Positions 37,161 through 46,770 of a DNA stretch of 64,000 nt are shown in pieces. The stretch spans positions 1 to 64,000 of the forward strand of contig NZ_VRZA01000005.1 of NCBI RefSeq assembly GCF_008064665.1, written 5' to 3'. Made by a program: the position numbers and the translations under genes. Numbering within the stretch: the stretch's first letter is position 1; the number at the start of each line of letters is the position of its first letter. The stretch is from Parahaliea maris (lineage in GTDB: Bacteria > Pseudomonadota > Gammaproteobacteria > Pseudomonadales > Halieaceae). The notes beneath the pieces were generated by a model. The model was not told the DNA's origin and ran no database searches. It saw nothing but the letters and a program-made list of their open reading frames with translations.

Positions 37161-38381
37161 ATGATTGCAGCCGGCAATACCAATGCAGTGGCATTTCTTC
37201 TCATCACCATTTTTCTGGATTCGGTGGGAATAGGTATCCTCATACCGGTGATTCCCGAACTCATCAAGGAACTGGCCGGCGTCAATATTTCCCAGGCTGC
37301 CATCTACGGGGGAGCGATCACGGCCCTGTTCTCCCTGGTGCAATTTTTTTCTTCGCCGATCCTCGGCAGCCTCAGCGACTCTCTCGGTCGCCGCCCGGTC
37401 ATCCTGGTATCACTTCTGGCGTTCGGTCTGAACTACGTGATGATGGGCCTGGCGCCCTCACTGGCCTGGCTGTTTTTCGCCCAGGCCCTGGCCGGTCTGT
37501 TCGGCGCCACCCACAGTGTAGCTGCGGCTTATATCACTGACATCACCGATCCACTAAAACGCGCGGGTCCGTTTGGCATGATGGGGGCCGCCTTTGGCCT
37601 CGGATTCATGGTAGGCCCCGTGCTGAGCGGCCTGGTATCGGAGTGGGGCATTCGCCTGCCTTTTTTCATCGCCGCATCTCTCGCACTATTGAATGTGCTG
37701 TACGGCATCTACGCGCTTCCCGAATCCCTTTCCAGAAGAGAACGCCGTCAGTTCAGATTCAGGCAATCCAGCGCCTGGAGTGTTTTCCGCCATCTGCACA
37801 GATACCCGCAGATGACCGCACTGTTGTTTGCCACCCTGCTCATGCAATTAGGCTTGCAGTCGGTGACCGTAACCTGGCCCTATTTCACCACCTTCCAATA
37901 CGGCTGGACGCCGCGGGAAATTGGCTTCTCCCTTGGCCTGTACGGCATTGTTACCGTGGTTACCCAGGGATTTATCCTGAAAAAGCTGGTCGACTGGTAC
38001 GGCGACGCAAAAGCCGCCAATATCGGACTAGTGCTGATGATAGTTGGTCTGCTCGGCTTCGCCCTGAGCGACCACCCTGCTCTGGGCGTACTGTTTATAG
38101 TCCCCCATGCAATGGCCTTTATGTCTCAGGGCGCACTTCGCAGTTTGATGTCCCAGGGATTGTCCGCCAACGAGCAGGGCGCTCTGCAGGGGGCTATAAT
38201 CAGCGTCAACAGCTTCGCAGCAATTATTTCGCCGCTGTTGATGCCATGGTTATTCAGTGTGTTTTCGTCTGGTGTAACCGGATTTGTATTCGCTGGCGCG
38301 CCCTATGTTCTGGGCGCTGCTTTCGCGTTTATGTCAATCCTGTTAATTCATCCACACAGGACATTGAACAAAATCGGTTAG
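37161..38381 (+). CDS. MFS transporter, TCR/Tet-like
   Basis: A 406-aa inner-membrane protein with 12 predicted helices. The N-terminus FLDSVGIGILIPVIPELIKEL and the loop SDSLGRRPVILVSL are characteristic of the drug:H+ antiporter group that includes TetA. In this setting it more likely moves glycosides, keto-glycosides or aglycones than tetracycline. It follows the GMC gene by 88 bases on the same strand and may be in the same operon. The ribosome site before the ATG is weak. Confidence 0.85.
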   Translation: MIAAGNTNAVAFLLITIFLDSVGIGILIPVIPELIKELAGVNISQAAIYGGAITALFSLVQFFSSPILGSLSDSLGRRPVILVSLLAFGLNYVMMGLAPSLAWLFFAQALAGLFGATHSVAAAYITDITDPLKRAGPFGMMGAAFGLGFMVGPVLSGLVSEWGIRLPFFIAASLALLNVLYGIYALPESLSRRERRQFRFRQSSAWSVFRHLHRYPQMTALLFATLLMQLGLQSVTVTWPYFTTFQYGWTPREIGFSLGLYGIVTVVTQGFILKKLVDWYGDAKAANIGLVLMIVGLLGFALSDHPALGVLFIVPHAMAFMSQGALRSLMSQGLSANEQGALQGAIISVNSFAAIISPLLMPWLFSVFSSGVTGFVFAGAPYVLGAAFAFMSILLIHPHRTLNKIG

Positions 38382-38430
38382 CCGGGGAATTGAACGCTGG
38401 AGTGGAGCTTGCCCCGCCCTCCCCTACTGG

Positions 38431-40113
38431 CTATCCCGCCAGTGCAAATTGCGATGTGCCGCTGTATTGCCCGGCTATAAATTCGCAGGCGCGTGTCGTC
38501 AATGCCATACCCGTCAGGGTCGGTCCAACCGAGCCATTGGTTACAAAGCAACTGCTGTCAGTGACAAAAACATTCTCCGCGTCCCAGCACTGGTTTTGCG
38601 CGTTCACTACCGAGTTCGCTGGATCAGAACCCATGCGTGCGCCACCACACTCGTGAATCGCCGACCCTAGTCCGATAGATTTCCTGTAGGACAGGCGAAA
38701 CATCAATCGCTCAAACCAGTTATCATGCGGCATCAGGGTTTCCGGGTTTTCCAGCCCAAGGGCGCTGGCCGCCATCTCGATATTCCAGCCATTGGAGACG
38801 ACCATTTCTTTCATGGTGTCCATCTGGTTACGCAGCATCTTGCGTTCATTCTCAGACATGGCAATGCATACATCTGCTACCGGAACTCCCCAGGCATCTT
38901 TCTTGCTGCGATGCAATGAAATACAGTTGTCGTAGCTGGGCAGCATTTCGCCCTGCGCCGTCATACCAAACAGTGAGGGGACATGCTCCGGAACGCCAAT
39001 GCGACCGGCCATCCCCTGGATATTGTAACCTCGGGCAAATTCCGGATGAGTGACACCATTCAAGTTCTGGAAACGCGGGATCAGGAAGCCGCCGTGATTG
39101 TCAGCCGGTGATTGGCTGTCGACCCCTTCCCAGCCAAAGCTGCCTGGCACCGTACCGAACACCATTCCATTGACCTGATCCATAAAATAGCGACCGAGAA
39201 CGCCATTTGTATTACCCAATCCATTTGGGTGACGTGAACTGGTAGAATTGAGCAGGATACGAACCGATTCGATGGTCGACGCACACACCACCACGACATT
39301 GGCTTCGATGTGGTGTTCCTGCTTGGTCGTTCTGTCTATATACGTAACACCGGTTGCCTTGCCTGTCGACGCATCAGTATTAATACATTTCACCACCGCA
39401 TCGGGCTGCAATGTCAGTCGGCCGCTGGCGAGTCCGGCCGCAATCGGAGAGGTAATATGCTTTTCTCCATTGGCATCGGGACAGGTTGCGTCCTTCTGCA
39501 CATAACGCCAGGGAGTAAACTTACGTTCCGGCCATTTGGCCTGTACTGTTTCGCGGAATTGTCGCTCCAGCTGGCTCTCTCCAGCCCGGGACGCAAAAGT
39601 ACCGTCCGGTAGATTGGGAATCCCAGCTGGAGCACCAATAATCCCCAGGAATTTTTCGACATGATCGTAATAGGGTTCCAGATCGGCATAGGAAATAGGC
39701 CAGTCTTCACCGATACCATCCATGCTGGCGGCTTTGAAATCAACGTCTGACATACGCAGGGCTACACGCCCCCAGGTCTGAAAGCGCCCACCGACCTGGC
39801 GACCGCGCACCCAGAGATAGTGCTCACCGGAATTGGTGTAGGGGTTCTTAAGGTCGTTAACGAAGAGGAAGTCTTTGTCGGGACTGAACCAGGACGCCCT
39901 GGCCTGCACATGCTGCCCCTTGATACCCGACAGCATGCGTTCCAGCGCCCTTGGCGGTTTCATTCCGCCGATCTGCTGAAATCTGGCTTCGTCGTGAGCC
40001 GGCCCCGCCTCCAGAGCTATGACATGCAAGCCCCGCTCTGCCAGTTCTTTGGCAGCAAATCCACCGGTCGCACCGGTGCCGATGACGATCGCATCATATT
40101 GATTAGTAGCCAT
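38431..40113 (-). CDS. GMC-family FAD oxidoreductase (second, solitary)
   Basis: A 560-aa flavoprotein of the same broad family, with AIVIGTGATGGFAAKEL (FAD), a VGGRFQTWGRVALR loop, the IHECGGARMG catalytic histidine region and a C-terminal GSVGPTLTGMALTTRA. It lacks the C-x5-C-x3-C cluster seen in the other GMC protein and has no subunit-3 gene beside it. It may therefore be a cytoplasmic C-glycoside or glycoside 3-oxidase acting with oxygen, like the FAD-dependent oxidases of C-glycoside pathways, but this is inference. AGGAAAG precedes the ATG. It is transcribed alone on the minus strand, downstream of the MFS gene. Confidence 0.85.
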   Translation of the reverse strand: MATNQYDAIVIGTGATGGFAAKELAERGLHVIALEAGPAHDEARFQQIGGMKPPRALERMLSGIKGQHVQARASWFSPDKDFLFVNDLKNPYTNSGEHYLWVRGRQVGGRFQTWGRVALRMSDVDFKAASMDGIGEDWPISYADLEPYYDHVEKFLGIIGAPAGIPNLPDGTFASRAGESQLERQFRETVQAKWPERKFTPWRYVQKDATCPDANGEKHITSPIAAGLASGRLTLQPDAVVKCINTDASTGKATGVTYIDRTTKQEHHIEANVVVVCASTIESVRILLNSTSSRHPNGLGNTNGVLGRYFMDQVNGMVFGTVPGSFGWEGVDSQSPADNHGGFLIPRFQNLNGVTHPEFARGYNIQGMAGRIGVPEHVPSLFGMTAQGEMLPSYDNCISLHRSKKDAWGVPVADVCIAMSENERKMLRNQMDTMKEMVVSNGWNIEMAASALGLENPETLMPHDNWFERLMFRLSYRKSIGLGSAIHECGGARMGSDPANSVVNAQNQCWDAENVFVTDSSCFVTNGSVGPTLTGMALTTRACEFIAGQYSGTSQFALAG

Positions 40114-40284
40114 TATGCTTTCCTGTTCCGAATTATCGAATCGCCAATTGAGCGCCGCGATGGGCCGTCTAACGCGGCAAGCGTGGTGAAATTGAAGAAA
40201 TACAACGGGATTTATAGCTATGCGGCGACACCTTAAGCAGGTTATCCGTACTTGTACGTAATCTCGCAGTAAAGGCCCTGTGAA

Positions 40285-41523
40285 CTATGCCAGTTCACGC
40301 CTCTGAATCGCATTTTTAACATGAGTTAGAAACATCATGGCCGCCACTGCAAGTCCGATTACTCCTGAAACTACAAAAGCACCTTGAACCGTGCCCGTCA
40401 GGTTCTCCAACCTTGCTACCAACCACGGGCTGGAAAACTGTCCGAAGAAAAAGCAGGCGGTCCAGATGCCCATTCCCCTGCCTCTATGTTGATAAGGTAG
40501 TTTGGTCTGAGTCCAGGCAATCAGCGTTACCACTGTCATTCCGGCACCAGTCTGTTGAATCACAAGGCCAAGCACCAGTACCGGTACGCTTTTCGCCAGG
40601 CCAATAATCGTCAATCCTGTACACAACACCAGAAGAAAACTGCCCAACTGTACGGTGTTGTCCTGAGTGCTCAATATTCTGAATACGAGCGCGCCAACTA
40701 TGATGAAAAGCGCGGGTATTGCTGAAATATCGCTGATTCGGGAGGGCTCGGTAATACCGATCTCATTGAACACCAACCCCCCGGAGATAATGAAAACGTA
40801 GTACAGCGCTGATCCAAAAAGAGTCAGCAACCCGACCTGGGTCATCGATTTCGCTGGAAATGGACTGTTGAGCGAAGAAGAAGTTTCGTTTTCAGTTTTC
40901 GCAGAACCTGCCTCCCCATTGCGTAGGGCGGCGTGGGATTCCGGCTCAAACAGAAATTTCTTCATCAAGATAAAGATAACGAACGCCACACCATAGATCA
41001 GGAACATCCCGTTCCAGCGCAACTCTGTTGCAGGCCCAGCGACCCAGATCGTAACGGCTCCCAGAACCGGTCCGGCGATACCCTGCAGGAACAACCAGTC
41101 CCTGCGCCCTTCGTCCTCCCAGTAATCACCAATCAGGGTGTTGACCACGGTCAGAATAGCGGCTTCACAGGCACCCAGAAGCAGGCGCGACACGAACATC
41201 AGCGTCAGACTGTCCAGGAAGAAGGGCGCAACGCCAAAAATTCCATAAAAGAACGTTCCCCATAGCAACAGGGGAAGGCGGCCAAACCTATCAACAAAAA
41301 AGCCAGCAAAAGGTGCCAGGAATGCGATAGTTAAGCCCGGCGCCGAAACCATAAGCGGCACCAACTCCCGGGCTTTTGGGTTGTCTTGAAAATGTCCGAT
41401 GATCGAAGGCAGCGCCGGGAACATGGAGACAATTGCAAACAGCGGCAAGAAGCCGGAGATCACAATGATCATCCCCTGCGGAACCAGGGTTAGTCGCTTA
41501 TGTATAGCAAGGATCGAACTCAT
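40285..41523 (-). CDS. MFS transporter
   Basis: A 412-aa major facilitator protein with about 12 hydrophobic helices. The loop FVDRFGRLPLLLWG and the fourth-helix region MFVSRLLLGACEAAILTVV fit the superfamily. There is a polar stretch rich in Ser/Glu between the two halves. Its promoter region, shared with the divergent deglycosidase pair, contains a perfect motif C operator, so it is presumably induced together with the glycoside genes. It likely imports the substrate across the inner membrane. Confidence 0.86.
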   Translation of the reverse strand: MSSILAIHKRLTLVPQGMIIVISGFLPLFAIVSMFPALPSIIGHFQDNPKARELVPLMVSAPGLTIAFLAPFAGFFVDRFGRLPLLLWGTFFYGIFGVAPFFLDSLTLMFVSRLLLGACEAAILTVVNTLIGDYWEDEGRRDWLFLQGIAGPVLGAVTIWVAGPATELRWNGMFLIYGVAFVIFILMKKFLFEPESHAALRNGEAGSAKTENETSSSLNSPFPAKSMTQVGLLTLFGSALYYVFIISGGLVFNEIGITEPSRISDISAIPALFIIVGALVFRILSTQDNTVQLGSFLLVLCTGLTIIGLAKSVPVLVLGLVIQQTGAGMTVVTLIAWTQTKLPYQHRGRGMGIWTACFFFGQFSSPWLVARLENLTGTVQGAFVVSGVIGLAVAAMMFLTHVKNAIQRRELA

Positions 41524-41904
41524 AGTTACAGTTTCAACGATAGTTGTTATGCATTTTTCTGGAGAAAACTATTACGGGGGCAGCTATCTGACTGGATGTA
41601 TCAGGTCAGGCCAGAGTGTGGATCTATCATTCATCCAATCGTCGGGCGGGAGCAGCAGGTAACCATCAACCCCTTGCGACTATACTAGAATGTGCATTCT
41701 ATATAAGTCAACGGTTTTGTGGCCGCCATAGTTATGAGGGGTATATCAAACGAATAATCTACGCCAAATATCCATATCAAGGCCTGCAAATGAATTAACA
41801 CAGATCGTTATGATTGATTTATTGGAATTTCAGTTCTAATATTATGCAAAATGTAGCCAACTCCGACATTTATCCTTGCATAAGAAAAGAGTTAGGAGGA
41901 AATC
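41524..41904. other. Divergent regulatory region between MFS and deglycosidase pair
   Basis: About 380 bases with no gene. It carries motif C at 41686-41701 with promoter boxes in both directions. The rest is AT-rich, and the part next to 41905 ends in an AGGAGG ribosome site. Confidence 0.6.
41674..41711. promoter_or_regulatory. Divergent promoters around a motif C operator
   Basis: TAGAAT-GTGC-ATTCTA (41686-41701) is a perfect palindrome. Minus strand: TTGACT (41706-41711), 18 bases, TAGTAT (41682-41687). Plus strand: TTGCGA (41674-41679), 18 bases, TCTATA (41698-41703). One protein bound here could control both directions. Confidence 0.65.
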
Positions 41905-42303
41905 ATGACTCTAGAAGCCAATGTCCTCGGTCCGGAGTCTGTTCGCAGCACTCCTCTGGGATACGAAATTGACGTCCATCTGGCGTGGTACCGCTCACTG
42001 CCCTTGTCCTGTGTCGAAAACATCAGTATCAGGATCGCGGATAAAGCGATACCTCAGGACGATATTCGCATTAGTTATAACGACAAACAGCTCACAGTCG
42101 AAGAACTGGCCGATCTGGTCGATGACTGGTGGTTCGTACAGGATCCACTGACCATTCAGGTCAACGACAATTCCCCTTTATCCAAAGGCAGCAGGACCAG
42201 CCTCCAGGTAACACTGGATACACGGATTCCCTACATCATTATCGGACCAGAAACCGCGCTGGTTAAGCGCACCGAGGCCATGACAGAGGTGACGGTAAAA
42301 TGA
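41905..42303 (+). CDS. DUF6379-type small subunit of a C-glycoside deglycosidase (pair 1)
   Basis: A 132-aa beta-rich protein. The region GYEIDVHLAWYRSLPLSCVENISIR, then an internal VEELADLVDDWWFVQDPL, matches the small (beta) subunits that accompany xylose-isomerase-like C-glycoside deglycosidases. In characterised systems this subunit packs on the TIM-barrel subunit and helps to form the active site that cleaves the C-C bond of 3-keto-C-glycosides. AGGAGG precedes the ATG. The stop overlaps the start of the TIM-barrel gene by four bases (ATGA), a strong sign of a complex. Assignment rests on pattern recognition of the pair, not on a search. Confidence 0.7.
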   Translation: MTLEANVLGPESVRSTPLGYEIDVHLAWYRSLPLSCVENISIRIADKAIPQDDIRISYNDKQLTVEELADLVDDWWFVQDPLTIQVNDNSPLSKGSRTSLQVTLDTRIPYIIIGPETALVKRTEAMTEVTVK

Positions 42304-43310
42304 GTATTTGTCTGGGTGTTACCCTGTATTCCATGACTAACGAATGGCTCGCCGGGGCTTACACACTTCCACAGTTGATTGATGAAATGGGTCGTCGCAA
42401 TCTTGGACCAGGTGTAGAGCTAATCGGCTTTCAGAGCCTGCGTGGTTTCCCCAACAAGGTTTCGAAGGAAGATATCAAAGAGCTGAAAAGCGCCATAGAG
42501 CGCAACAATCTGGTGTTGACTGCACTGGCCTGCAACGCCGATATAGCTCTCAAAAAGGACGCGTGGATGAGTACCGACGAAAGTGTCGAATATATGCGCC
42601 CGCAGATCGAACTCGCAGGTGAACTCAATGTTCCAGTGGTTCGAATTCAAATTGGATTAACTCCTGAAGTTCTGCAGAAGCTCGAACCTATCGCCGCACG
42701 CAACAAGGTAAAGCTGGGCATGGAAATTCATGCTCCCGAAGGCCCAAATACACCTAAAGTGCTGGCTACACGGGAAGCCTACGAACTCATCGACTCCGAA
42801 TATCTTGGTTTCATCCCGGACTTCAGTGCCACCATGCGGGCAATACCATTGGGCATGTTGGATAAGCTGCGATCAGGAGGTATGAGCGAAGCCGGAATTG
42901 AAGCGCTGGACCGCGCCTGGAAAACTCCAGGTGTACCCATTAAGCGATACATGGACTTTTCGCAAGAGGCCAGGAGTTTGGGGGAACCCGAACTTCCAGT
43001 TGTACAGGCCAGACTGATATTCACTATGTTTGGACGCGAGAATCTGGCGGACTGGGAAGAACTACTGCCACGCACTGTCCACATCCACGGAAAGTACTAC
43101 GATATCGATGAAACTGGTAATTCTCCCTCTATCGACTATGCAGGGTTAATGCGCATATTTTCAACAACGGAGAGAAACCTGACCATGTCTTCAGAATGGG
43201 AAGGACACGCCTATCTCGACATGACAGAACAGGACGCTTTTGGCATGGTGGAAAAGCACCACGCCATGTGCCGCCGGTTCCTGGATGAAGCATTCGCGTC
43301 TCAGGGTTAG
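42300..43310 (+). CDS. TIM-barrel large subunit of a probable C-glycoside deglycosidase (pair 1)
   Basis: A 336-aa sugar phosphate isomerase/epimerase-like protein. Four metal-ligand candidates are seen: Glu in LGMEIHAPEG, Asp in FIPDFSATMR, His in VHIHGKYYD and Glu in SSEWEGHAY. Large subunits of C-glycoside deglycosidases have this fold and bind Mn2+. They cleave the bond between sugar and aromatic carbon after C3 oxidation. It is translationally coupled to the small subunit gene. A strong terminator follows at 43339-43363. Alternative: a keto-sugar isomerase with an accessory protein. The coupled pair makes a deglycosidase the better guess. Confidence 0.72.
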   Translation: MSICLGVTLYSMTNEWLAGAYTLPQLIDEMGRRNLGPGVELIGFQSLRGFPNKVSKEDIKELKSAIERNNLVLTALACNADIALKKDAWMSTDESVEYMRPQIELAGELNVPVVRIQIGLTPEVLQKLEPIAARNKVKLGMEIHAPEGPNTPKVLATREAYELIDSEYLGFIPDFSATMRAIPLGMLDKLRSGGMSEAGIEALDRAWKTPGVPIKRYMDFSQEARSLGEPELPVVQARLIFTMFGRENLADWEELLPRTVHIHGKYYDIDETGNSPSIDYAGLMRIFSTTERNLTMSSEWEGHAYLDMTEQDAFGMVEKHHAMCRRFLDEAFASQG

Positions 43311-43338
43311 ATCCCCGACAGCGGCCTCGTAAAACCCC

Positions 43339-43375
43339 AAACGGGCCTCCGAGAGGCCCGTTTAACTTTTGGTTT
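43339..43375 (+). terminator. Rho-independent terminator after deglycosidase pair 1
   Basis: A perfect 11-pair stem AAACGGGCCTC/GAGGCCCGTTT with loop CGA lies at 43339-43363, followed by T-rich sequence (CTTTTGGTTTTT). It sits between convergent genes and may also serve the rhamnosidase gene on the minus strand (GGGGTTTT on that side). Confidence 0.88.
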
Positions 43376-43386
43376 TTCCCAAACCA

Positions 43387-43401
43387 TTACCGGTCCGGTA
43401 A
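43387..43401. promoter_or_regulatory. Perfect palindrome TTACCGG-T-CCGGTAA
   Basis: Seven-base arms around one central base, in the short gap between convergent genes. The shape resembles LacI/GntR-type operators, but no promoter lies near it. The function is not known. Confidence 0.3.
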
Positions 43402-43422
43402 CTGCGCAGGATTATCAATCTA

Positions 43423-46400
43423 CTAATACGACAGGACTGCTGGCCCAATCAGTCCCGCGGGTCGCAGTGGCGCCGCAGGTTTGTACACATGTGCCGGGAA
43501 ATTGTCTCTGGTTTCACCTTTGCGTTCCATACCGATCAAGCGGTTCGCCCAGAGGTTCGCCACCCGTACTTCGACCGTATTTTCACCTGTGCCAAGGAAT
43601 GGCTTTAGATCAAGTGCATAAGGCGGTGTCCACACGCTCCCTGCCGACTGGCCATTGACATAAACTTCAGCCATGTCCCCAACGCCCGCCAGGGAAAAAC
43701 AGACACTCCGGGATTGCTGCAGGCTGGTGTCGTCAAGTTCAAACGTGTTGCGATATGTGATGACACCGCTGTAATAGCGAACGCGATCATCCGCATGTTG
43801 GTTCAGCGGCAGTAATCGCTCGAGTTCGAGATCCGGGGCCCCGCCGTAGCGCTGGTCGAACTCCACTGTCCAGGGACGTGTAAAACCAGCCGGCGACACG
43901 GTTGAATTTTGACACTGCAGCCCAACAGGCTGCGATACCGGGGACTCTGACACATGTTCAAACACCAGAAATCGTGATTCCTGAGGAGCAAGTTGCAGCT
44001 CGATGGACACACCCTTCTCGCCCCTGTTGCCGATGGATGCAGAGTGCCGTTCGCCGGTCGTAGCCAGCCAGAAATACGGTTCTCCAGGCATCGGGGACCC
44101 GGAAAGAGAAAACTGCCCCTCAAGAGGCTCATCCTGAGCATTGACCAAATAGTAGATGACCCGATCCGGCAACTGACGTTTCTGCACCAGTAGAGATTCA
44201 GCGGGAGCGTCGGTGGGGATAAATTGCCAATCTGGCGGCAAGCCATAGTGCTCGACAACCTCGGTAATCGAGTTCGAGTCCATAACATTGCTGCGCTTCC
44301 ATATATCGTCCACGATCCGTTGCCACTCCTGCTTGTCATCTCCCAGCGAAGGAGAGTCAATCGGTATCGGGCCAACAATCTTTACTCCTGACCGGGCAAA
44401 CTCCCCTACTCGTCGCAGCGTGTCCAACGTTAACCTTTTGCTGGAGCCACCCAGATAGAGGAACTTGTAGCTATTGCCGCTACGATTACGCAAGTTACCG
44501 TCCACTACCTGCAACTGCTGCAACCCGGAAGCCGACACAAAGTCATAGTTGAAACCGGCCGGAATGCCTTCCGGCAAGTGGTCTCCGTACAGTCCGGTTA
44601 CCGGTGCTTCCTCACCGATAAAGAAAGCAAAATCCGCCGACGCAAAACCCTGTTGCAACAGGTATTGGGTTCGGGACAGATACTCAATCCAGGACTTGGC
44701 CATAGCTGACCAGGTGACATTGCGATTGAAGTAATGCCCCAGCAACGGCATCATTGGCAGTCCCGGACTGAAATCTTTGCCTTGGGCCTGATGCACCGAA
44801 CTGTGCAGCATCAGTCGGTTCCCCCCCTGAACAAAGGCGCGATCGGCTACCGCTTTCAACTCGCGCGGCCCTACCGCCCAAGGGTGCCCGAAGGTGGTCA
44901 TGGCCTCCACCGCGACCAGCGGCTTGCCATACACATTGGCTACCGAAGCCGCACCCTTGACGTCCATCAGATAAGTTGGTTTCGGAGAGCTACCCGCGGA
45001 ATAATGCCAGAATGCGGACATGGGTATATCGGCAGCCGCGCGCATATCCAGGTCATTGCCCAACTGTGGACGGTGGTCCTCAAGCGCCTCGGCGTAATAC
45101 TGCAATCCTCGAGTGTGGGCAAAATCGGCTATAACGGCATAGTGATTCTGGCTTATCAGCCGGGAAATGACTGTTCGAAAATCCCACAGGAAGCGATCTG
45201 TCGCGTCGGGGCTTTCGATAACTTCTCCAGTCAGTGCGGGCAACCAGAGCAGTGCGTCGTAGCCGTGGATTGTCTTGAATTCCCGCAACATATTATCGGT
45301 CCAGTTTTGCGGGCCGGATTCGATACTATCGCTCAGAAGTCCGGTAATGCCGGGCATCAGGGTATCCTTGCTTGAACTATAGTTCTGCAAGTACGTTTCC
45401 AGGTAGGCGTGCACCTTATCGGCCGCCAGCTTGTCCACCTCAAGTCCCGTTGCTTCCTCAGGCGCCGGCCCGTTTTTGTGGCCTGTGAGTGAATACCCCA
45501 GCCGAATTATCCGCCATTCACCCTCTGGCGCATCCCAGCTCAAGAGCCCGTCAGAACCCACATAGCGAGTGACGTCTACAACCTCTGACAGCCTGGCAGA
45601 GGCTTGCAACGATGCAGGGTTGGCCAGCGCGTAATAGTTATCAGCAGCCGCAAAGCCGGCTTTTTCCTCAGCGGCGTTCACATGCGGGGCGGTGTGCAGC
45701 GTGATCTCGGATATCGCGTAGCTGCTGTGACGAGCAGGGAAAGGGAGAAGGTTGGCTCCGGGAGCGTACTGCAGTGTATCCATAAAGCCTGGTCTGGGGT
45801 CCCGCGAAAATGCCACCCTGAAGTATTTTGCCCGTACCGGTGCGAACGAAGCAGAGCGTACCGGGGAAGCGGTGGCTTGCAAGATTGCAACGGTTTCGAA
45901 ACGCTTGCCGTCCAGACTGTATTGAAATTCAACCAGAGGTGGCGCTGGCGTGCCAAAACCGCGTGGATCCGGCAAACCCAGTGTAATACCCTGCACGTCA
46001 GCAACTGTGGCCGTCTTCAAATCCAGCCAGGCACTGCCCTGTTTGTCCACGGGCAATTGCTGGGCGGGCCAGAATTGGCCGTCTGTCAGCTCCGCCACGT
46101 GGTCAATTTCTGCACTGGCGCTGATAGCGAGCGATTCAATATCTTTCCCCTCGAAGGGGACTGCCAGAACAGCAATATCCCTATAAAAATCCAACTCATG
46201 TTCGCTCGCTGCTGCGCCATGTGTATCAGCCGGAATATCCTGGTAAGGGCCTGCCACAGCGGGCGGTGCAGGCAATTGCTTTTGCACCTGTCCTCCGCCC
46301 TTTATCGACGTTTTCGACCAGACCAGCTTTTTCATGGCGTCCTCCGGTTTGACCCAGGGCCCCCCGGTGGCGCTCCAACCCGGTGACGTGGTGATCGAAA

Positions 46401-46731
46401 AATCGAGGCCCAGTTCACTTGCCTTGCTCGCACTCTCAGCCAGCACTTTTTTCCATGCGGGTTTGCCGTAAACCAGGCGCTGGCCATCGGGTAAACGTTG
46501 CCCCATACCAGCTTCGAAAACCTGAACGCCACCAATTCCCACTTCGTACATCCACTGCAGATCGTTCAATGCTTCCTTGTTACTGACATTGCCATTCATC
46601 CAGTGCCACCAGGCTTGGGGGCGAGCGGATTCCGGCGGATTCACGAAGCCGTTATACAGATCGTCGCCTGTCGCGGCACCAACGAAAAGCAACTGTAGAA
46701 ATAGAATAGTCAGGTCTGACAGGCGTCTCAT
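43423..46731 (-). CDS. GH106-family alpha-L-rhamnosidase, exported
   Basis: A protein of about 1100 aa with a signal peptide (MRRLSDLTILFLQLLFVGAATG). The N-terminal part shows the GH106 landmarks FVNPPESARPQAWWHWMNGN, GIGGVQVFEAG and TTSPGWSATGGPWVKPEDAMKKLVW. The C-terminal 200 residues form jelly-roll, carbohydrate-binding-like domains (AEVYVNGQSAGSVWTPPYAL, and NLWANRLIGM). GH106 enzymes remove terminal alpha-L-rhamnose from flavonoid glycosides and pectic side chains. The ATG at 46729-46731 is nine bases after GAGG; an ATG two codons earlier is possible. It follows a TetR gene by 39 bases, so the two likely share a promoter. Presumably it acts in the periplasm. Confidence 0.87.
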   Translation of the reverse strand: MRRLSDLTILFLQLLFVGAATGDDLYNGFVNPPESARPQAWWHWMNGNVSNKEALNDLQWMYEVGIGGVQVFEAGMGQRLPDGQRLVYGKPAWKKVLAESASKASELGLDFSITTSPGWSATGGPWVKPEDAMKKLVWSKTSIKGGGQVQKQLPAPPAVAGPYQDIPADTHGAAASEHELDFYRDIAVLAVPFEGKDIESLAISASAEIDHVAELTDGQFWPAQQLPVDKQGSAWLDLKTATVADVQGITLGLPDPRGFGTPAPPLVEFQYSLDGKRFETVAILQATASPVRSASFAPVRAKYFRVAFSRDPRPGFMDTLQYAPGANLLPFPARHSSYAISEITLHTAPHVNAAEEKAGFAAADNYYALANPASLQASARLSEVVDVTRYVGSDGLLSWDAPEGEWRIIRLGYSLTGHKNGPAPEEATGLEVDKLAADKVHAYLETYLQNYSSSKDTLMPGITGLLSDSIESGPQNWTDNMLREFKTIHGYDALLWLPALTGEVIESPDATDRFLWDFRTVISRLISQNHYAVIADFAHTRGLQYYAEALEDHRPQLGNDLDMRAAADIPMSAFWHYSAGSSPKPTYLMDVKGAASVANVYGKPLVAVEAMTTFGHPWAVGPRELKAVADRAFVQGGNRLMLHSSVHQAQGKDFSPGLPMMPLLGHYFNRNVTWSAMAKSWIEYLSRTQYLLQQGFASADFAFFIGEEAPVTGLYGDHLPEGIPAGFNYDFVSASGLQQLQVVDGNLRNRSGNSYKFLYLGGSSKRLTLDTLRRVGEFARSGVKIVGPIPIDSPSLGDDKQEWQRIVDDIWKRSNVMDSNSITEVVEHYGLPPDWQFIPTDAPAESLLVQKRQLPDRVIYYLVNAQDEPLEGQFSLSGSPMPGEPYFWLATTGERHSASIGNRGEKGVSIELQLAPQESRFLVFEHVSESPVSQPVGLQCQNSTVSPAGFTRPWTVEFDQRYGGAPDLELERLLPLNQHADDRVRYYSGVITYRNTFELDDTSLQQSRSVCFSLAGVGDMAEVYVNGQSAGSVWTPPYALDLKPFLGTGENTVEVRVANLWANRLIGMERKGETRDNFPAHVYKPAAPLRPAGLIGPAVLSY

Positions 46732-46770
46732 TGCCATGATCCTCGATATCACTTTTCCGGCACCTCAGCG

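Noticed and set aside
44734-46386. Plus-strand frames of 213 and 260 codons opposite the rhamnosidase gene.
   Set aside because: They lie wholly within the GH106 coding sequence, have odd composition (rich in Arg, Cys, Gly) and no ribosome sites.
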